NCBI GenBank assembly: GCA_964342385.1
Contig: CAYFGP010000002.1
Span: 87,628-151,627, forward strand
DNA length: 64,000 nt
Reading direction: 5' to 3'
DNA from: Oceanospirillum sp964342385
Lineage (GTDB): Bacteria; Pseudomonadota; Gammaproteobacteria; Pseudomonadales; Halomonadaceae
Shown: piece by piece, positions 53,311 to 62,200 of the stretch
Layout of the letters: each line of letters begins with the position of its first letter
Position numbering within the stretch: the stretch's first letter is position 1
Notes under the pieces: model-generated
Told to the model about the DNA's origin: nothing
Databases searched by the model: none
Seen by the model: the letters and a program-made list of their open reading frames with translations, nothing else
Position numbers and translations under genes: made by a program

Positions 53311-53338
53311 AAAAAAGCCCACTACAAGAGTGGGCTTT
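53311..53338 (-). terminator. Rho-independent terminator of phaC
   Basis: AAAGCCCACT/AGTGGGCTTT forms a 10-bp stem with a 5-nt loop, followed on the minus strand by T-rich sequence. It lies 42 bp beyond the phaC stop codon. Confidence 0.85.
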
Positions 53339-53379
53339 GATTGCACTGAACCAGTCAGTGCGAAATCAAACTGTAAAGC

Positions 53380-55218
53380 TTAGCTGGCAACAGCTGTATC
53401 TTCACGCAGTACTTCAGTAATAGTCTTAGACGCGTAGCTACCTGGCGCAGGCTCAATTACAGACAGCTTGCCTTTGCCTGGTTGGCGTGCAGCAACCATA
53501 CCTTTAGTTTCTGCATAACCGTTAGCAGTGACCCACTCCTGCCAGTTAGGCCACCAGGAGCCAGGGTGCTTCTCAGCACCAGCGAACCACTCATCCGGTG
53601 TACCTGGCAGACTGTCGTTCGTCCAGTAACCGTATTTCTCTTTGGTTGGTGGATTCACAACACCGGCAATATGACCAGAACCCGCCAGTACAAACTTAAC
53701 CGGACCAGAGTGCGCCTGAGCACCACTGTAGGTCGAAGTCCACTTAGCGATATGATCCTGAATGGTAGAGACGAAGTAAACTGGCGTTTCGATCTTACTC
53801 AGATCAATCTTAGTGCCGTTTAGCTCAACCTTGCCCTGAATCAGATTGTTCTCCAGGTACATATTACGCAGGTAGAACTTATGCATCGCTGCAGGCATAT
53901 TCGTACTGTCAGTGTTCCAGTACAGCAGATCAAATGCAGCAGGACGCTCACCTTTCAGATAATTGTTGATGAAGAATGACCAGAACAGATCATTTTCACG
54001 CAGCAAGTTGAAACTGAAAGACATGGCACGGCCATCCAGATAGCCATCGCGATCCAGCTGCTTTTCAATACCTTGATAGGTTGCTTCGTTCAGGAAGACA
54101 CCGATCTCACCTGGATCAGTAAAGTCCTGCAGAGTCGCCATATAGGTCGCAGATTTAACACGCTTATCGTTGTTAGCTGCCATATAAGCCAGCGTAGAAG
54201 CCGTCAGCGTACCACCGATACAGTAAGAGATGATATTCACCTCTTTCTGGCCAGTCGCCTGCTCGATAGCATCAATTGCAGCCAGAGGGCCTTCCAGCAT
54301 GTAATCTTCAAAGCCCTTGTTACGCAGAGATGGACCCGGGTTCACCCAAGAGATGATAAATACGGTATGACCCTGATCAACCATCCACTTCACCATGGAG
54401 TTGCTAGGACGCAGATCCAGGATGTAGTACTTATTGATCCATGGTGGAACAATCAACAGTGGGGTTTTGTAGGTTTTTGGTGTCGTCGGCTTGTACTGGA
54501 TCAGCTGCATCAGATCATTCTGAAATACCACATCACCCGGCGTACTACCCACGTTCTCACCCAGAGTAAACGCCTGCTTATCAGTCATGCTGACGCTTAA
54601 GCCGTCACGGCTCTGCTTCAGATCTTCAACCAGCTGCTCCATACCTTGAATCAGGTTATGGCCCTTGGTTTCAACCGTACGACGCAGTACTTCAGGGTTG
54701 GTTGCCACAAAGTTGGTTGGGCTCATGGCGTTCACAAACTGACGCGCATGAAAATCAACGGTCTGGCGAGTTTCTTCGCTCATACCTTCAACATTGTGTA
54801 CGGTATTAAAGATACTGCGGGCAAACAGCAGATAAGACTGTTTAATAAAATCAAACAGTGCATTTTCTGCCCACTCAGCATCATTAAAACGACGATCATC
54901 TTTTGCTGGCTCAATCACCGGCTCAACAGCCTCACCTAACAGCTGGCGAGTCACGTTCTGCCACAGTTGAACCTGGCTTTTCCACAGATTCATCTGCTCT
55001 TCATAAACCGCCATTGGGTTTGTAGAGATCTGCTCAGCCATTTTCTGAAATGATTCAGAAACATCAAATAAAATAGATAGAGATGGGTCGCTCATGCCCT
55101 GACGGGACATCAGCTGCTCGATCAACTGCTGATACTGGGTATTGGCTTTAGTGACAATATCTGTCAGCTCAGCTGGATCGTAAAAGAAATTCGTTGAATC
55201 GGTAGTCTGTTCGCTCAT
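53380..55218 (-). CDS. phaC: Class I poly(3-hydroxyalkanoate) synthase
   Basis: PhaC polymerises (R)-3-hydroxyacyl-CoA into storage polyester at the granule surface. The alpha/beta-hydrolase core has LLIVPPWINKYYILDL, HTVFIISWVNPG and the lipase-like box SYCIGG with Cys333 as nucleophile; AGSGHIAGVVNPP carries the catalytic His. The Asp is in the segment STIQDHIAKW. The 612-residue size is typical of class I. The phasin gene lies 130 bp upstream on the same strand. The last residue of the usual G-Y-C box is Ser here at the first position (S-Y-C-I-G-G), also known in some family members. Confidence 0.95.
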   Translation of the reverse strand: MSEQTTDSTNFFYDPAELTDIVTKANTQYQQLIEQLMSRQGMSDPSLSILFDVSESFQKMAEQISTNPMAVYEEQMNLWKSQVQLWQNVTRQLLGEAVEPVIEPAKDDRRFNDAEWAENALFDFIKQSYLLFARSIFNTVHNVEGMSEETRQTVDFHARQFVNAMSPTNFVATNPEVLRRTVETKGHNLIQGMEQLVEDLKQSRDGLSVSMTDKQAFTLGENVGSTPGDVVFQNDLMQLIQYKPTTPKTYKTPLLIVPPWINKYYILDLRPSNSMVKWMVDQGHTVFIISWVNPGPSLRNKGFEDYMLEGPLAAIDAIEQATGQKEVNIISYCIGGTLTASTLAYMAANNDKRVKSATYMATLQDFTDPGEIGVFLNEATYQGIEKQLDRDGYLDGRAMSFSFNLLRENDLFWSFFINNYLKGERPAAFDLLYWNTDSTNMPAAMHKFYLRNMYLENNLIQGKVELNGTKIDLSKIETPVYFVSTIQDHIAKWTSTYSGAQAHSGPVKFVLAGSGHIAGVVNPPTKEKYGYWTNDSLPGTPDEWFAGAEKHPGSWWPNWQEWVTANGYAETKGMVAARQPGKGKLSVIEPAPGSYASKTITEVLREDTAVAS

Positions 55219-55304
55219 GAGCGTACCTCACTCGGGCCTCTTCTTATGGCCTGGGATTTCCCTGGTGTCTTTCGACAAGCACTGAACAGTAAAAATAAGG
55301 CAAT

Positions 55305-55335
55305 AAAAAAGGCCACTGTTTAATCAGCAGCCTTT
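55305..55335 (-). terminator. Probable terminator between phaP and phaC
   Basis: AAAGGCCACTG/CAGCAGCCTTT pairs at 9 of 11 positions around TTTAAT, with T-rich sequence following on the minus strand. It lies just past the phasin stop codon and may let phasin be made in excess over synthase. Confidence 0.6.
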
Positions 55336-55348
55336 CGATATACCAGAA

Positions 55349-55729
55349 TTAAGAAGCTTTGCTAGCAGGACGCTTGTCAGCTTTTACTTCTTCAGCACCA
55401 GTACGTGCTTCTTCAACGATCTTTTCAACTTCTTGTTTGAATTCCATGGACATGTCAGCCATGCTTTTCGCATCTTCCAGCACTTTCTTGCTCAGAGTGC
55501 TCATCAGTTCGGCTTGTGCAGCAGTGAAGTCACGTACAGACTCAGCGTCTTTAACTTCAGTAGCGTTTTTCATCTGATTAACGCCCATTTTGCTGTAAGA
55601 TTTCAGAGCTTCGATCTGAAAATCAGTCATCTTTTCCATGTTCTCAACCATCAGCGCATTCAGTTTGCGCATTGGAGCGTACATGTTTTTAGTCTGGTCA
55701 GCGAAAGCGTTCATGATTTTTTCTTGCAT
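55349..55729 (-). CDS. phaP: Phasin family protein
   Basis: This 126-residue, entirely helical amphipathic protein has the phasin pattern YAPMRKLNALMVENMEKMTD, then FQIEALKSYSKMGV and AESVRDFTAAQAELMSTLSK. A charged tail (EEVKADKRPASKAS) ends it. Phasins coat PHA granules and control their number and size. AGGGA precedes the ATG. phaC follows, which supports the role. No phaR gene was recognised. Confidence 0.9.
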   Translation of the reverse strand: MQEKIMNAFADQTKNMYAPMRKLNALMVENMEKMTDFQIEALKSYSKMGVNQMKNATEVKDAESVRDFTAAQAELMSTLSKKVLEDAKSMADMSMEFKQEVEKIVEEARTGAEEVKADKRPASKAS

Positions 55730-55889
55730 GGTGAATTCCCTAAAAATTCTTAGATTATCGACTTAAGTGATTGTATCTTCTGCCAAATGTCAAAATGATT
55801 ACACCTATTGGTCAATCATATTGCACCGCACTATTCAAAAACTTGTTCTAAGCACCGAAGCAAAAATTTCTCTGACTTAAAAAGCCGTA

Positions 55890-55940
55890 ACTTAGCCGTT
55901 GCGGACTGAAGAATAGCGAAATACTTTTGTTTCGGTATAT
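55890..55940. repeat. Possible degenerate third copy of the dispersed palindrome
   Basis: CGAAATACTTTTGT and AGCCGTTG with CTGAAGAAT resemble segments of 6004-6090 and 8213-8300, but pairing is broken and identity is lower. It is a weak call. Confidence 0.35.
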
Positions 55941-56143
55941 ACAGTTTATTGCTCAACAATGCTTGGCGAACTGGTTACTTAGCTACCAATTGTATTCAAC
56001 CTGATATTGCATCCTGCACACAGATAACAGGCCAGATATCCTTGTCGCTTCCTTATCTAAATTTTGCATTCCGTTTTTATCAATCAACTCATCCCGATAA
56101 CAGTGAGTCATCACGCTCATCTTTTTCTGTTAAAAACCGTCTC

Positions 56144-56162
56144 AAGCCTCAGGGCTTTTTTC
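56144..56162 (+). terminator. Terminator-like hairpin without an upstream gene
   Basis: AAGCC-TCAG-GGCTT followed by TTTTCT on the plus strand looks like a small intrinsic terminator. No plus-strand gene precedes it, so it may end a small RNA or be chance. Confidence 0.4.
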
Positions 56163-56201
56163 TACATCAGACTTTTAACATCAAGCGCTATCGGGTTGCT
56201 C

Positions 56202-56444
56202 TTACTTCTGCTGCGTATAGCTATTCAGCATCTGCATCATTAACTTCTGATAAGTTTCGACAGAGTCGAAGCTTTGGCTGACAAAAGGCTTCATCAGTGT
56301 CAGAGGCTCATATCCCTCAACCCCTTCTTCCATCTGCTGACGAATCTTAAGCATCAGTTCTTCCTGAAACTTCTCCACATCGGGCCACCCCATCGCTTTG
56401 CGAAATTCTTCCGGGGTCATATCGACTTCGATGTTCACCTTCAT
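56202..56444 (-). CDS. Small DUF6489-like protein
   Basis: This 80-residue protein opens MKVNIEVDMTPEEFRKAMGW and is acidic and helical, with QEELMLKIRQQMEEGVEGY in the middle. The N-terminal pattern resembles small DUF6489 proteins found near PHA genes; I am not certain of the family. AAGGAG lies 7 nt before the ATG at 56444. It is upstream of the phasin on the same strand but 470 bp away. Confidence 0.7.
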   Translation of the reverse strand: MKVNIEVDMTPEEFRKAMGWPDVEKFQEELMLKIRQQMEEGVEGYEPLTLMKPFVSQSFDSVETYQKLMMQMLNSYTQQK

Positions 56445-56553
56445 GGAACTCTCCTTATATGGCTCAGCCATCTCTGAAAACAAATGTAACTCTTAGTAGC
56501 ACTTTTTTGCAACTGCACAATGAAAATATGCGCGACTAAAAAAGACCATCTGG

Positions 56554-57729
56554 TCATTTAGCCACAGCCCAAGCGCCACGCTGGGTATACAGTGATAGAA
56601 ATAAAATCAGGGCAGCGATACCAGAAGTAACACTTGCTACCTGGAAAATAATTTCGGCTGAAAAGTACTGCCAAATCAATCCACTACCCCATGCACCCAG
56701 TGCTCCACCAATACCAAACCCGACACTCGTGTACGCGGCTTGACCCTGCCCGGAATGGCATGCGGGAAACAGCCTGTGAATCAAGGCGATACTCGCCGCA
56801 TGAAAACTCCCAAAAGTGGCAGCGTGTAGACACTGTAACAGTAACATTACATAGAATGAGTCGGGATACAAACCTGTGAACCACCAACGCACGCTAGCCA
56901 GTACCAGACTAACCAGCAAGATAATTTCGGCTTTAACCCGTCTAAGCAGTTTATGCATCAGCATAAACAGTAAAACTTCAGCAAATACTCCCAGCGCCCA
57001 CAGTAAACCTATGACCGTTCGGCTATAACCGTATTGCTCCATAAAAATGGAAAAAAATGTGTAATAAGGCCCGTGAGAGGCCTGCATCAGCAACACAGCC
57101 AGTAAAAAGCAGACAATATGTGGCTTAAGCAACCAGTAAATAACACCCTGCTCAGCATTACTTTTTTGCTCACTCTTACGATCAACCGTCATCTGACCGC
57201 TTACAGTAAAGCTGACAACAGCCATCGCGAACATAATCACCAAGATGGCCATAGGCAGCGTGCTAACTGGCGCATAATCCAACCACCAGCCTAACCCCGC
57301 AACCGCCAGGATAAAGCCGATAGAGCCCCATAGACGAATCTGACTGTAACGTTCTTCCTGCCCTTTAAGCGCTCTAAGGGTAATCACCTCGTATTGCGGT
57401 AAGATGGCATTCCAGAAAAAACTGTATAACGCTATTACAGCCACCATAAACCAGAACTGATCAGCCCAAAACACTCCCACAAAACAGATAGGCGTTAGTA
57501 CAGCGCCCAACTGCATTACTCTTTCATAGCGACCTGACTTATCCGCCCAGTAACTCCAGACATTCGGCGCGATCAATTTGGTGGCAATAAACAACGCCAT
57601 CAGACTTCCGATCTGTTCCGCATTAAATCCCAGGGATTGCAGATATAAACCCCAGTAGGGGTTTGTCGCCCCAAGAATGGCAAAATAGAAGAAATAGACC
57701 GAAGACAGCTGCCAATAGGGTATCGACAT
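56554..57729 (-). CDS. MFS transporter (MFS_1-like / HcaT type)
   Basis: This 391-residue inner-membrane protein has about twelve hydrophobic helices. SSVYFFYFAILGATNPYWGL near the N-terminus, GLYLQSLGFNAEQIGSLMAL and NVWSYWADKSGRYERVM (the loop 2-3 region) fit the MFS_1-like group that includes HcaT and nucleoside:H+ symporters. LHAATFGSFHAASIALIHRL is in the C-half. The substrate is unknown. The frame is open to 57795, but that part lies in the aroC terminator, so the ATG at 57729 is preferred; its ribosome binding site is weak. Confidence 0.85.
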   Translation of the reverse strand: MSIPYWQLSSVYFFYFAILGATNPYWGLYLQSLGFNAEQIGSLMALFIATKLIAPNVWSYWADKSGRYERVMQLGAVLTPICFVGVFWADQFWFMVAVIALYSFFWNAILPQYEVITLRALKGQEERYSQIRLWGSIGFILAVAGLGWWLDYAPVSTLPMAILVIMFAMAVVSFTVSGQMTVDRKSEQKSNAEQGVIYWLLKPHIVCFLLAVLLMQASHGPYYTFFSIFMEQYGYSRTVIGLLWALGVFAEVLLFMLMHKLLRRVKAEIILLVSLVLASVRWWFTGLYPDSFYVMLLLQCLHAATFGSFHAASIALIHRLFPACHSGQGQAAYTSVGFGIGGALGAWGSGLIWQYFSAEIIFQVASVTSGIAALILFLSLYTQRGAWAVAK

Positions 57730-57770
57730 AGAAAGACTCGTTAAAACAGAGAGAAAAGATGACAGTAACA

Positions 57771-57799
57771 AAAATGCCCCGACAAAGCGGGGCATTTTT
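57771..57799 (-). terminator. Rho-independent terminator of aroC
   Basis: AAAATGCCCCG/CGGGGCATTTT forms an 11-bp stem with a 6-nt loop and T-runs on both sides. It lies about 100 bp after the aroC stop codon, just upstream of the MFS gene. Confidence 0.9.
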
Positions 57800-57858
57800 A
57801 TACAGCTTTTTAAAGACCAATTAGCTACTTAAAGCAAATGGACGGCTCAATCACTGTA

Positions 57859-57924
57859 TTAAGCCTGTGCAGGCAGTGCATTAAGTTTACGCAGGTGCCA
57901 TATTAAGCTTGCGCAGGGACTATG
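57859..57924. repeat. 22-bp tandem repeat spanning the aroC stop codon
   Basis: Three copies lie at 57859-57880, 57881-57902 and 57903-57924, an exact 22-bp period. On the minus strand each ends with a CCTGC....CTTAA core. The first encodes the true end of AroC (PAQA stop) and the third again reads CCT-GCA-CAG-GCT-TAA, PAQA stop. Confidence 0.8.
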
Positions 57925-59000
57925 GGCGTTGGCATCTCAACATCACCACACTGACCACGGTGACGCAGATAATGGTCCAATAGAGTAATCGCCATCATCG
58001 CTTCAGCAATTGGCGTGGCACGAATACCAACACACGGATCGTGACGACCTTTGGTCACCACCTCTACCGGCTCACCGGCGACATTAATACTTTGACCCGG
58101 CAGGTGCAGACTGGAGGTCGGCTTCAGAGCAATATGAGCAATAATATCCTGACCGGTAGAAACACCACCTAAGATGCCACCAGCATTGTTAGACAGGAAT
58201 CCTTCCGGCGTAATCTCGTCTCTGTGTTCGGTACCTTTTTGCTCGATAGAATCAAAACCGGCACCAATCTCAACACCTTTCACCGCATTAATGCTCATCA
58301 GCGCATGGGCCAGCTCCGCATCCAGACGATCAAAGATCGGCTCACCCAAACCCGGCTGTACATGACGCGCCACAACCGTCACCTTCGCACCAATGGAGTT
58401 ACCCTCTTTACGCAGGGCATCCATATAGCTTTCCATCTCAGAAATCTTATCTGCGTCTGGACAGAAGAAAGGATTAGTATCAATCAGATCCCAATCTACT
58501 TTTTCCACCTTAATTGGGCCCAGCTGAGACAGGTAACCACGCACCTCAATACCTAGACGATCTTTCAGGTATTTCTTAGCAATCGCACCAGCAGCGACAC
58601 GCATCGCCGTTTCACGCGCAGAAGAACGACCGCCGCCACGGTAATCACGGAAACCATATTTTTGGTTCCAGCTGTAATCCGCATGAGCCGGACGATACTG
58701 CTGAGCGATATTGGAATAATCCTTGGAACGCTGATCGGTATTTTCGATCAACAGGCCAATGGCCGTACCTGTAGTTTTGCCTTCAAACACACCGGACAAA
58801 ATTTTAACCTGATCCGGTTCACGGCGTTGCGTGGTGTGACGGGAAGTACCCGGCTTACGGCGATCCAGATCGATCTGCAGATCCTCTTCTGTGATCTCCA
58901 GACCCGGAGGGCAACCATCTACAATCGCGCCCAACGCAGGACCATGACTTTCACCAAATGTCGTTACGGTAAACAGCTTACCAAAGGTATTGCCAGACAT
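57903..59000 (-). CDS. aroC: Chorismate synthase
   Basis: AroC makes chorismate, the precursor of tryptophan and other aromatics, using reduced FMN. It opens SGNTFGKLFTVTTFGESHGP; GCPPGLEITEEDLQIDLDRR, RPAHADYSWNQKYGFRDYRG and GGRSSARETAMRVAAGAIAK are family signatures, and GILGGVSTGQDI follows. The 365 residues are typical. It lies downstream of prmB, as in E. coli. The coding sequence ends inside a 22-bp tandem repeat. Confidence 0.97.
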   Translation of the reverse strand: MSGNTFGKLFTVTTFGESHGPALGAIVDGCPPGLEITEEDLQIDLDRRKPGTSRHTTQRREPDQVKILSGVFEGKTTGTAIGLLIENTDQRSKDYSNIAQQYRPAHADYSWNQKYGFRDYRGGGRSSARETAMRVAAGAIAKKYLKDRLGIEVRGYLSQLGPIKVEKVDWDLIDTNPFFCPDADKISEMESYMDALRKEGNSIGAKVTVVARHVQPGLGEPIFDRLDAELAHALMSINAVKGVEIGAGFDSIEQKGTEHRDEITPEGFLSNNAGGILGGVSTGQDIIAHIALKPTSSLHLPGQSINVAGEPVEVVTKGRHDPCVGIRATPIAEAMMAITLLDHYLRHRGQCGDVEMPTPIVPAQA

Positions 59001-59139
59001 AATCTCTCTCTTGCATCGCAGCCTTCAGGCCACGTCATTATGATTCTTTATTTCATAGGTCAATTGATCGACGACTGAGGTGATTTAACAGCAATCAGCC
59101 GCCAATTCGACAAAGTTCTAAAAAGCTCTAGTACACAAA

Positions 59140-59160
59140 ACGGCTCATACAAGAAGCCGT
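59140..59160 (-). terminator. Short hairpin after prmB
   Basis: ACGGCT/AGCCGT has a 6-bp stem with a 9-nt loop, and TTTTGTGT follows on the minus strand. It lies 30 bp past the prmB stop and may partly end its transcript before aroC. Confidence 0.5.
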
Positions 59161-59190
59161 CTGTTTAGCGAAACACATGCATAGTAGTGC

Positions 59191-60132
59191 TTAACCTGGA
59201 GTAACTTCAGCAGCAAACAGTTCAGCATGCTCGCGTAGCTGATCAGCGGCCAGCATAAATACACCCTGACCACCGTTTTCAAACTCCAGCCACATAAACG
59301 GCACTTCCGGGAAGGCTTCCTGCAAAGCAAACTCACTATTACCCACTTCGCAGATCAGAATGCCATTCTCGGTCAGATAATTCGGTGCATCACGCAGAAT
59401 GCGACGGGTAATATCCAAACCATCGTCACCGGAACCTAAACCCAGAGCTGGTTCATGGCTATATTCCTGCGGCATAGCCGTCAGGTCTTCCTCATCCACA
59501 TATGGAGGATTGGTCACAATCAGGTCGTAACCATCTTTTGGCAGATCATCAAACAGATCAGACTGATAAACACTAACCTGATCTTCCAGATGGTGGCGCG
59601 CTACATTATCCTGAGCAACTGAGATCGCACCTTCCGAGATATCCGCCAGATCCACCTTGGAATAAGGGAATGCATAGGCAGTCGCGATACCGATACAGCC
59701 ACTACCGGTACACAGATCCAGTACACGCATGGGCTCATCGGCTAACCAGGGTTCAAACTGATTCTGAATCAACTCCGCAATTGGAGAGCGTGGTACCAGT
59801 ACTCGATGATCCACATGGAAAGGCAAACCCGCAAACCAGGCCTCACCCAGCAGATAGGCCAGAGGTACACGATCCAGACAACGCTTCTCCACATGACTCA
59901 GAATAATAATCGCTTCGTCATGGGTGATACGGGCATCCAGCATGGATGGATCAAAATCCCACGGCAGGTGCAGGCTACCCAGTACCAGATGAACCGCTTC
60001 ATCCCAGGCATTATCGGTGCCGTGGCCAAAAAACAGCTTATGATGGTTAAACTGTGAATAGGTCCAACGAATATAATCTTTAATGGTATGCAACTGCTGA
60101 GCGACTTCCGCTAACGCTTTACTCTGTGGCAC
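59191..60132 (-). CDS. prmB: 50S ribosomal protein L3 glutamine methyltransferase
   Basis: PrmB methylates a glutamine side chain of ribosomal protein L3. HTIKDYIRWTYSQFNHHKLF, GHGTDNAWDEAVHLVLGSL and RVLVPRSPIAELI match PrmB; the SAM site is VLDLCTGSGCIGIATAYAFP and the catalytic motif is VTNPPYVDEEDL. The frame opens with ATG at 60150, but GGAG lies 8 nt before GTG at 60132, so that start is used (313 residues, E. coli 310). aroC is downstream and smrB divergent, the E. coli order. Confidence 0.95.
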   Translation of the reverse strand: MPQSKALAEVAQQLHTIKDYIRWTYSQFNHHKLFFGHGTDNAWDEAVHLVLGSLHLPWDFDPSMLDARITHDEAIIILSHVEKRCLDRVPLAYLLGEAWFAGLPFHVDHRVLVPRSPIAELIQNQFEPWLADEPMRVLDLCTGSGCIGIATAYAFPYSKVDLADISEGAISVAQDNVARHHLEDQVSVYQSDLFDDLPKDGYDLIVTNPPYVDEEDLTAMPQEYSHEPALGLGSGDDGLDITRRILRDAPNYLTENGILICEVGNSEFALQEAFPEVPFMWLEFENGGQGVFMLAADQLREHAELFAAEVTPG

Positions 60133-60297
60133 AACACCGTCTCCAAACATGCAAATAGAAATAACGACCCTTCCACTAGCCTTAAGCCTCTGGAATTCCG
60201 CCGACTAAGTGTACCCCAGCTATGCTTAGCTATAAACCAGACTTGCGTCCCCCATTGCTTCTGGTAAGGTTGCCGCAGCCAAAAATAGAGCGAAACC

Positions 60298-60873
60298 ATG
60301 AGCAAGTACGATCCACATAACGATGATACTGATATGGACGAAATGGATATGTTCCGTTCCGCCATGAAAGGCGTTAAGCCTTTGAAAAGTAATCAAGTTG
60401 TGCTTAAACCCAAAAAGAAAGACATCAACGTCGCACTGAAACGTGAAGCTGCCTCTACGGAAGACGAACGCTTTGTGGTAGACAACCTATCCGAGGGTTA
60501 CGTCCCGGATATGAAACCCAGTGATGTGATGAGCTTTATGGTGCCTGATCTACCGATTCGTACTTTTCAAAGCTTAAAGAAGGGCGAGTACACCTGGCAG
60601 GAAGGCATTGATCTACATGGCCAAAGCGTCGAAGAAGCCCGTGGTGAGCTGTTCTCCTTTATTCAGGACTGCCGTGCCCGCCGTTTCCGCTGTGTCGTGG
60701 TCGTACACGGTAAATCCTGGACGCAGGGCAGCGGTCGTGCCGAACTCAAATCTTTTGTAAATGTCTGGCTACGCCAGATGCCCGAAGTAATCGCCTTTCA
60801 TTCCTGCCGCCCCGCCGACGGCGGCACCGGTGCGGTATATGTACTGCTGAAAACCAAAGACACGATGTACTAA
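60298..60873 (+). CDS. smrB: Smr-domain endonuclease SmrB
   Basis: This 191-residue protein has an N-terminal charged region and a C-terminal Smr domain with GIDLHGQSVEEARGELFSFI, CVVVVHGKSWTQGSGRAELK and FHSCRPADGGTGAVYVLLK. In E. coli SmrB (YfcN) cleaves mRNA at collided ribosomes, and its gene is divergent from prmB, as here. Motifs DLHG and HGK-G are complete, so activity is expected. Confidence 0.92.
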   Translation: MSKYDPHNDDTDMDEMDMFRSAMKGVKPLKSNQVVLKPKKKDINVALKREAASTEDERFVVDNLSEGYVPDMKPSDVMSFMVPDLPIRTFQSLKKGEYTWQEGIDLHGQSVEEARGELFSFIQDCRARRFRCVVVVHGKSWTQGSGRAELKSFVNVWLRQMPEVIAFHSCRPADGGTGAVYVLLKTKDTMY

Positions 60874-60936
60874 CACCAACATCCTTTATAAAACCCTTTC
60901 TGTACCTTTCAGCGAAAACACCAAGCACAAAAACAA

Positions 60937-60968
60937 ACGGCCCGGATTTCATTAGAAATCTGAGCCGT
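60937..60968 (-). terminator. Probable terminator of the DUF4892 gene
   Basis: ACGGCCCGGATTTC/GAAATCTGAGCCGT pairs with two mismatches around a 4-5-nt loop, and a TTTGTTTTTG run follows on the minus strand. It lies between the convergent smrB and DUF4892 genes. Confidence 0.7.
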
Positions 60969-61101
60969 AAAAAAAGAGAACTTTCATCATTGAACCGGTG
61001 GTAGCGCTCAGCCTAGAGCCGCCTCAACACCGTGTCATAGATTTATTAGATGGGGCTGTGGATAAGCTTTTCAAGGCTTAAACCCTAAAAACAAACCTTT
61101 T

Positions 61102-62094
61102 CTAGCGCCCTACTTCAATCCGCGAGCCAAAATCTTTTTGAATCAATTCGATACGACCACCGTAATTGACCGAGTTTGCTGTTGGTGCTAGCGGCCCGAT
61201 TGCTCGAATAGAAACTTTTTCGGCCTTTAAACCCATTTTTTCCAACTCTTGCAGTAAGCGCTGGCCCGATTGTTCAGATTTGTCGATCAATTCTTGATCA
61301 GAACCGGCGCCGTATCTGTGACTTGCTAACCAGTAATCCTGTTCTGCTCCGTTTAGAGCTTGCACCAGCTGTTGCAGTTGCTCAAAAGCCCCTTCTTCAA
61401 AACTGCCATCTGCAGAAACCGGCAGAGTGATCCAACCGGAGATACCCAACTGTTCAAATAGATTCTGGTTATCCCCCTGACTTACCTGATCCGATGGCAG
61501 GCGATAGTGTTCTTCATAAACATAGGTACGACCTGTGCCCCGTTCGGTGATATAGAGGGCGATAAACTCACTCCAGCCATTATACTTACGCTCTACAGCC
61601 AGATAATGCTGTTTACGGTCGATGCCATACAGGGTGGAAACGTTAAACACCTGATTAGCCCAGTGGATGCTGCTACCGCAATCCCGACCACTGCATTCAA
61701 ACACGACATTGATGCCAGGCTGTTTCAATTGCTGTTTATAGTGCTGGTGAATCTCATCGGTGCCACGACTGGAACGTACGCGATACAGGGTACGATTCAA
61801 CTCACCACCGGGCAGGGTTAACCAACTCTCTGGCATTGATTCTGAGTTTTTCTTCTGGATGCGGCCTGTCGCAATACGATGCTCGACCAATTTATCGCTT
61901 TTGCTCATCTCCACATTAGCTAAGGGAAAAGGTTCCAACCCCTCATTTGCCTGTGCAACTACAGGCACTGCCAATAACGCAGAAAAAAGCCCTGCGGCTA
62001 ACACCTTTGTCACTTGAAGTACCGGCTTTGTTTTAAGCATCACTGTTGTCTTAAATGCTTTTGTTGTTTTCTCTGGCGAAAAAAATACAGCCAT
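61102..62094 (-). CDS. DUF4892-like exported protein
   Basis: This 330-residue protein has a signal peptide with a long basic n-region and hydrophobic core VLAAGLFSALLAVPVVAQA, ending near residue 49. The mature part has FECSGRDCGSSIHWANQVF, then a globular C-terminal region that resembles an OmpA-like fold (LLQELEKMGLKAEKVSIRAI). The pattern resembles DUF4892 proteins of pseudomonads, which occur next to alpha/beta hydrolases. Function is unknown. GGGAG lies upstream of the ATG at 62094; a second ATG at 62040 has a weaker site. Confidence 0.75.
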   Translation of the reverse strand: MAVFFSPEKTTKAFKTTVMLKTKPVLQVTKVLAAGLFSALLAVPVVAQANEGLEPFPLANVEMSKSDKLVEHRIATGRIQKKNSESMPESWLTLPGGELNRTLYRVRSSRGTDEIHQHYKQQLKQPGINVVFECSGRDCGSSIHWANQVFNVSTLYGIDRKQHYLAVERKYNGWSEFIALYITERGTGRTYVYEEHYRLPSDQVSQGDNQNLFEQLGISGWITLPVSADGSFEEGAFEQLQQLVQALNGAEQDYWLASHRYGAGSDQELIDKSEQSGQRLLQELEKMGLKAEKVSIRAIGPLAPTANSVNYGGRIELIQKDFGSRIEVGR

Positions 62095-62200
62095 CCGTCA
62101 CACTCCCTTAAACCGTTAAGGGTTTGACCCATAAGGACGAAAAAGATTCGCGTTATGGATCTGGGTTCCCTTAATCTAACGAGTCTTCTGCTAAATCAGA

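Larger units (their letters stand above)
55730..56201. other. Intergenic region upstream of phaP
   Basis: The first 130 bp should hold the phaP promoter. At 55890-55940 lies a stretch (AGCCGTTGCGGACTGAAGAA, then CGAAATACTTTTGT) resembling part of the dispersed palindrome, probably a decayed copy. A small plus-strand terminator-like hairpin is at 56144-56162. An open frame at 55949-56281 has a TTG start, no ribosome binding site and no recognisable product. Confidence 0.45.

Noticed and set aside
55949..56281. 110-residue open frame on the plus strand upstream of phaP
   Set aside because: The start is TTG without a ribosome binding site, the product is unlike any family, and it runs into the DUF6489-like gene on the other strand.
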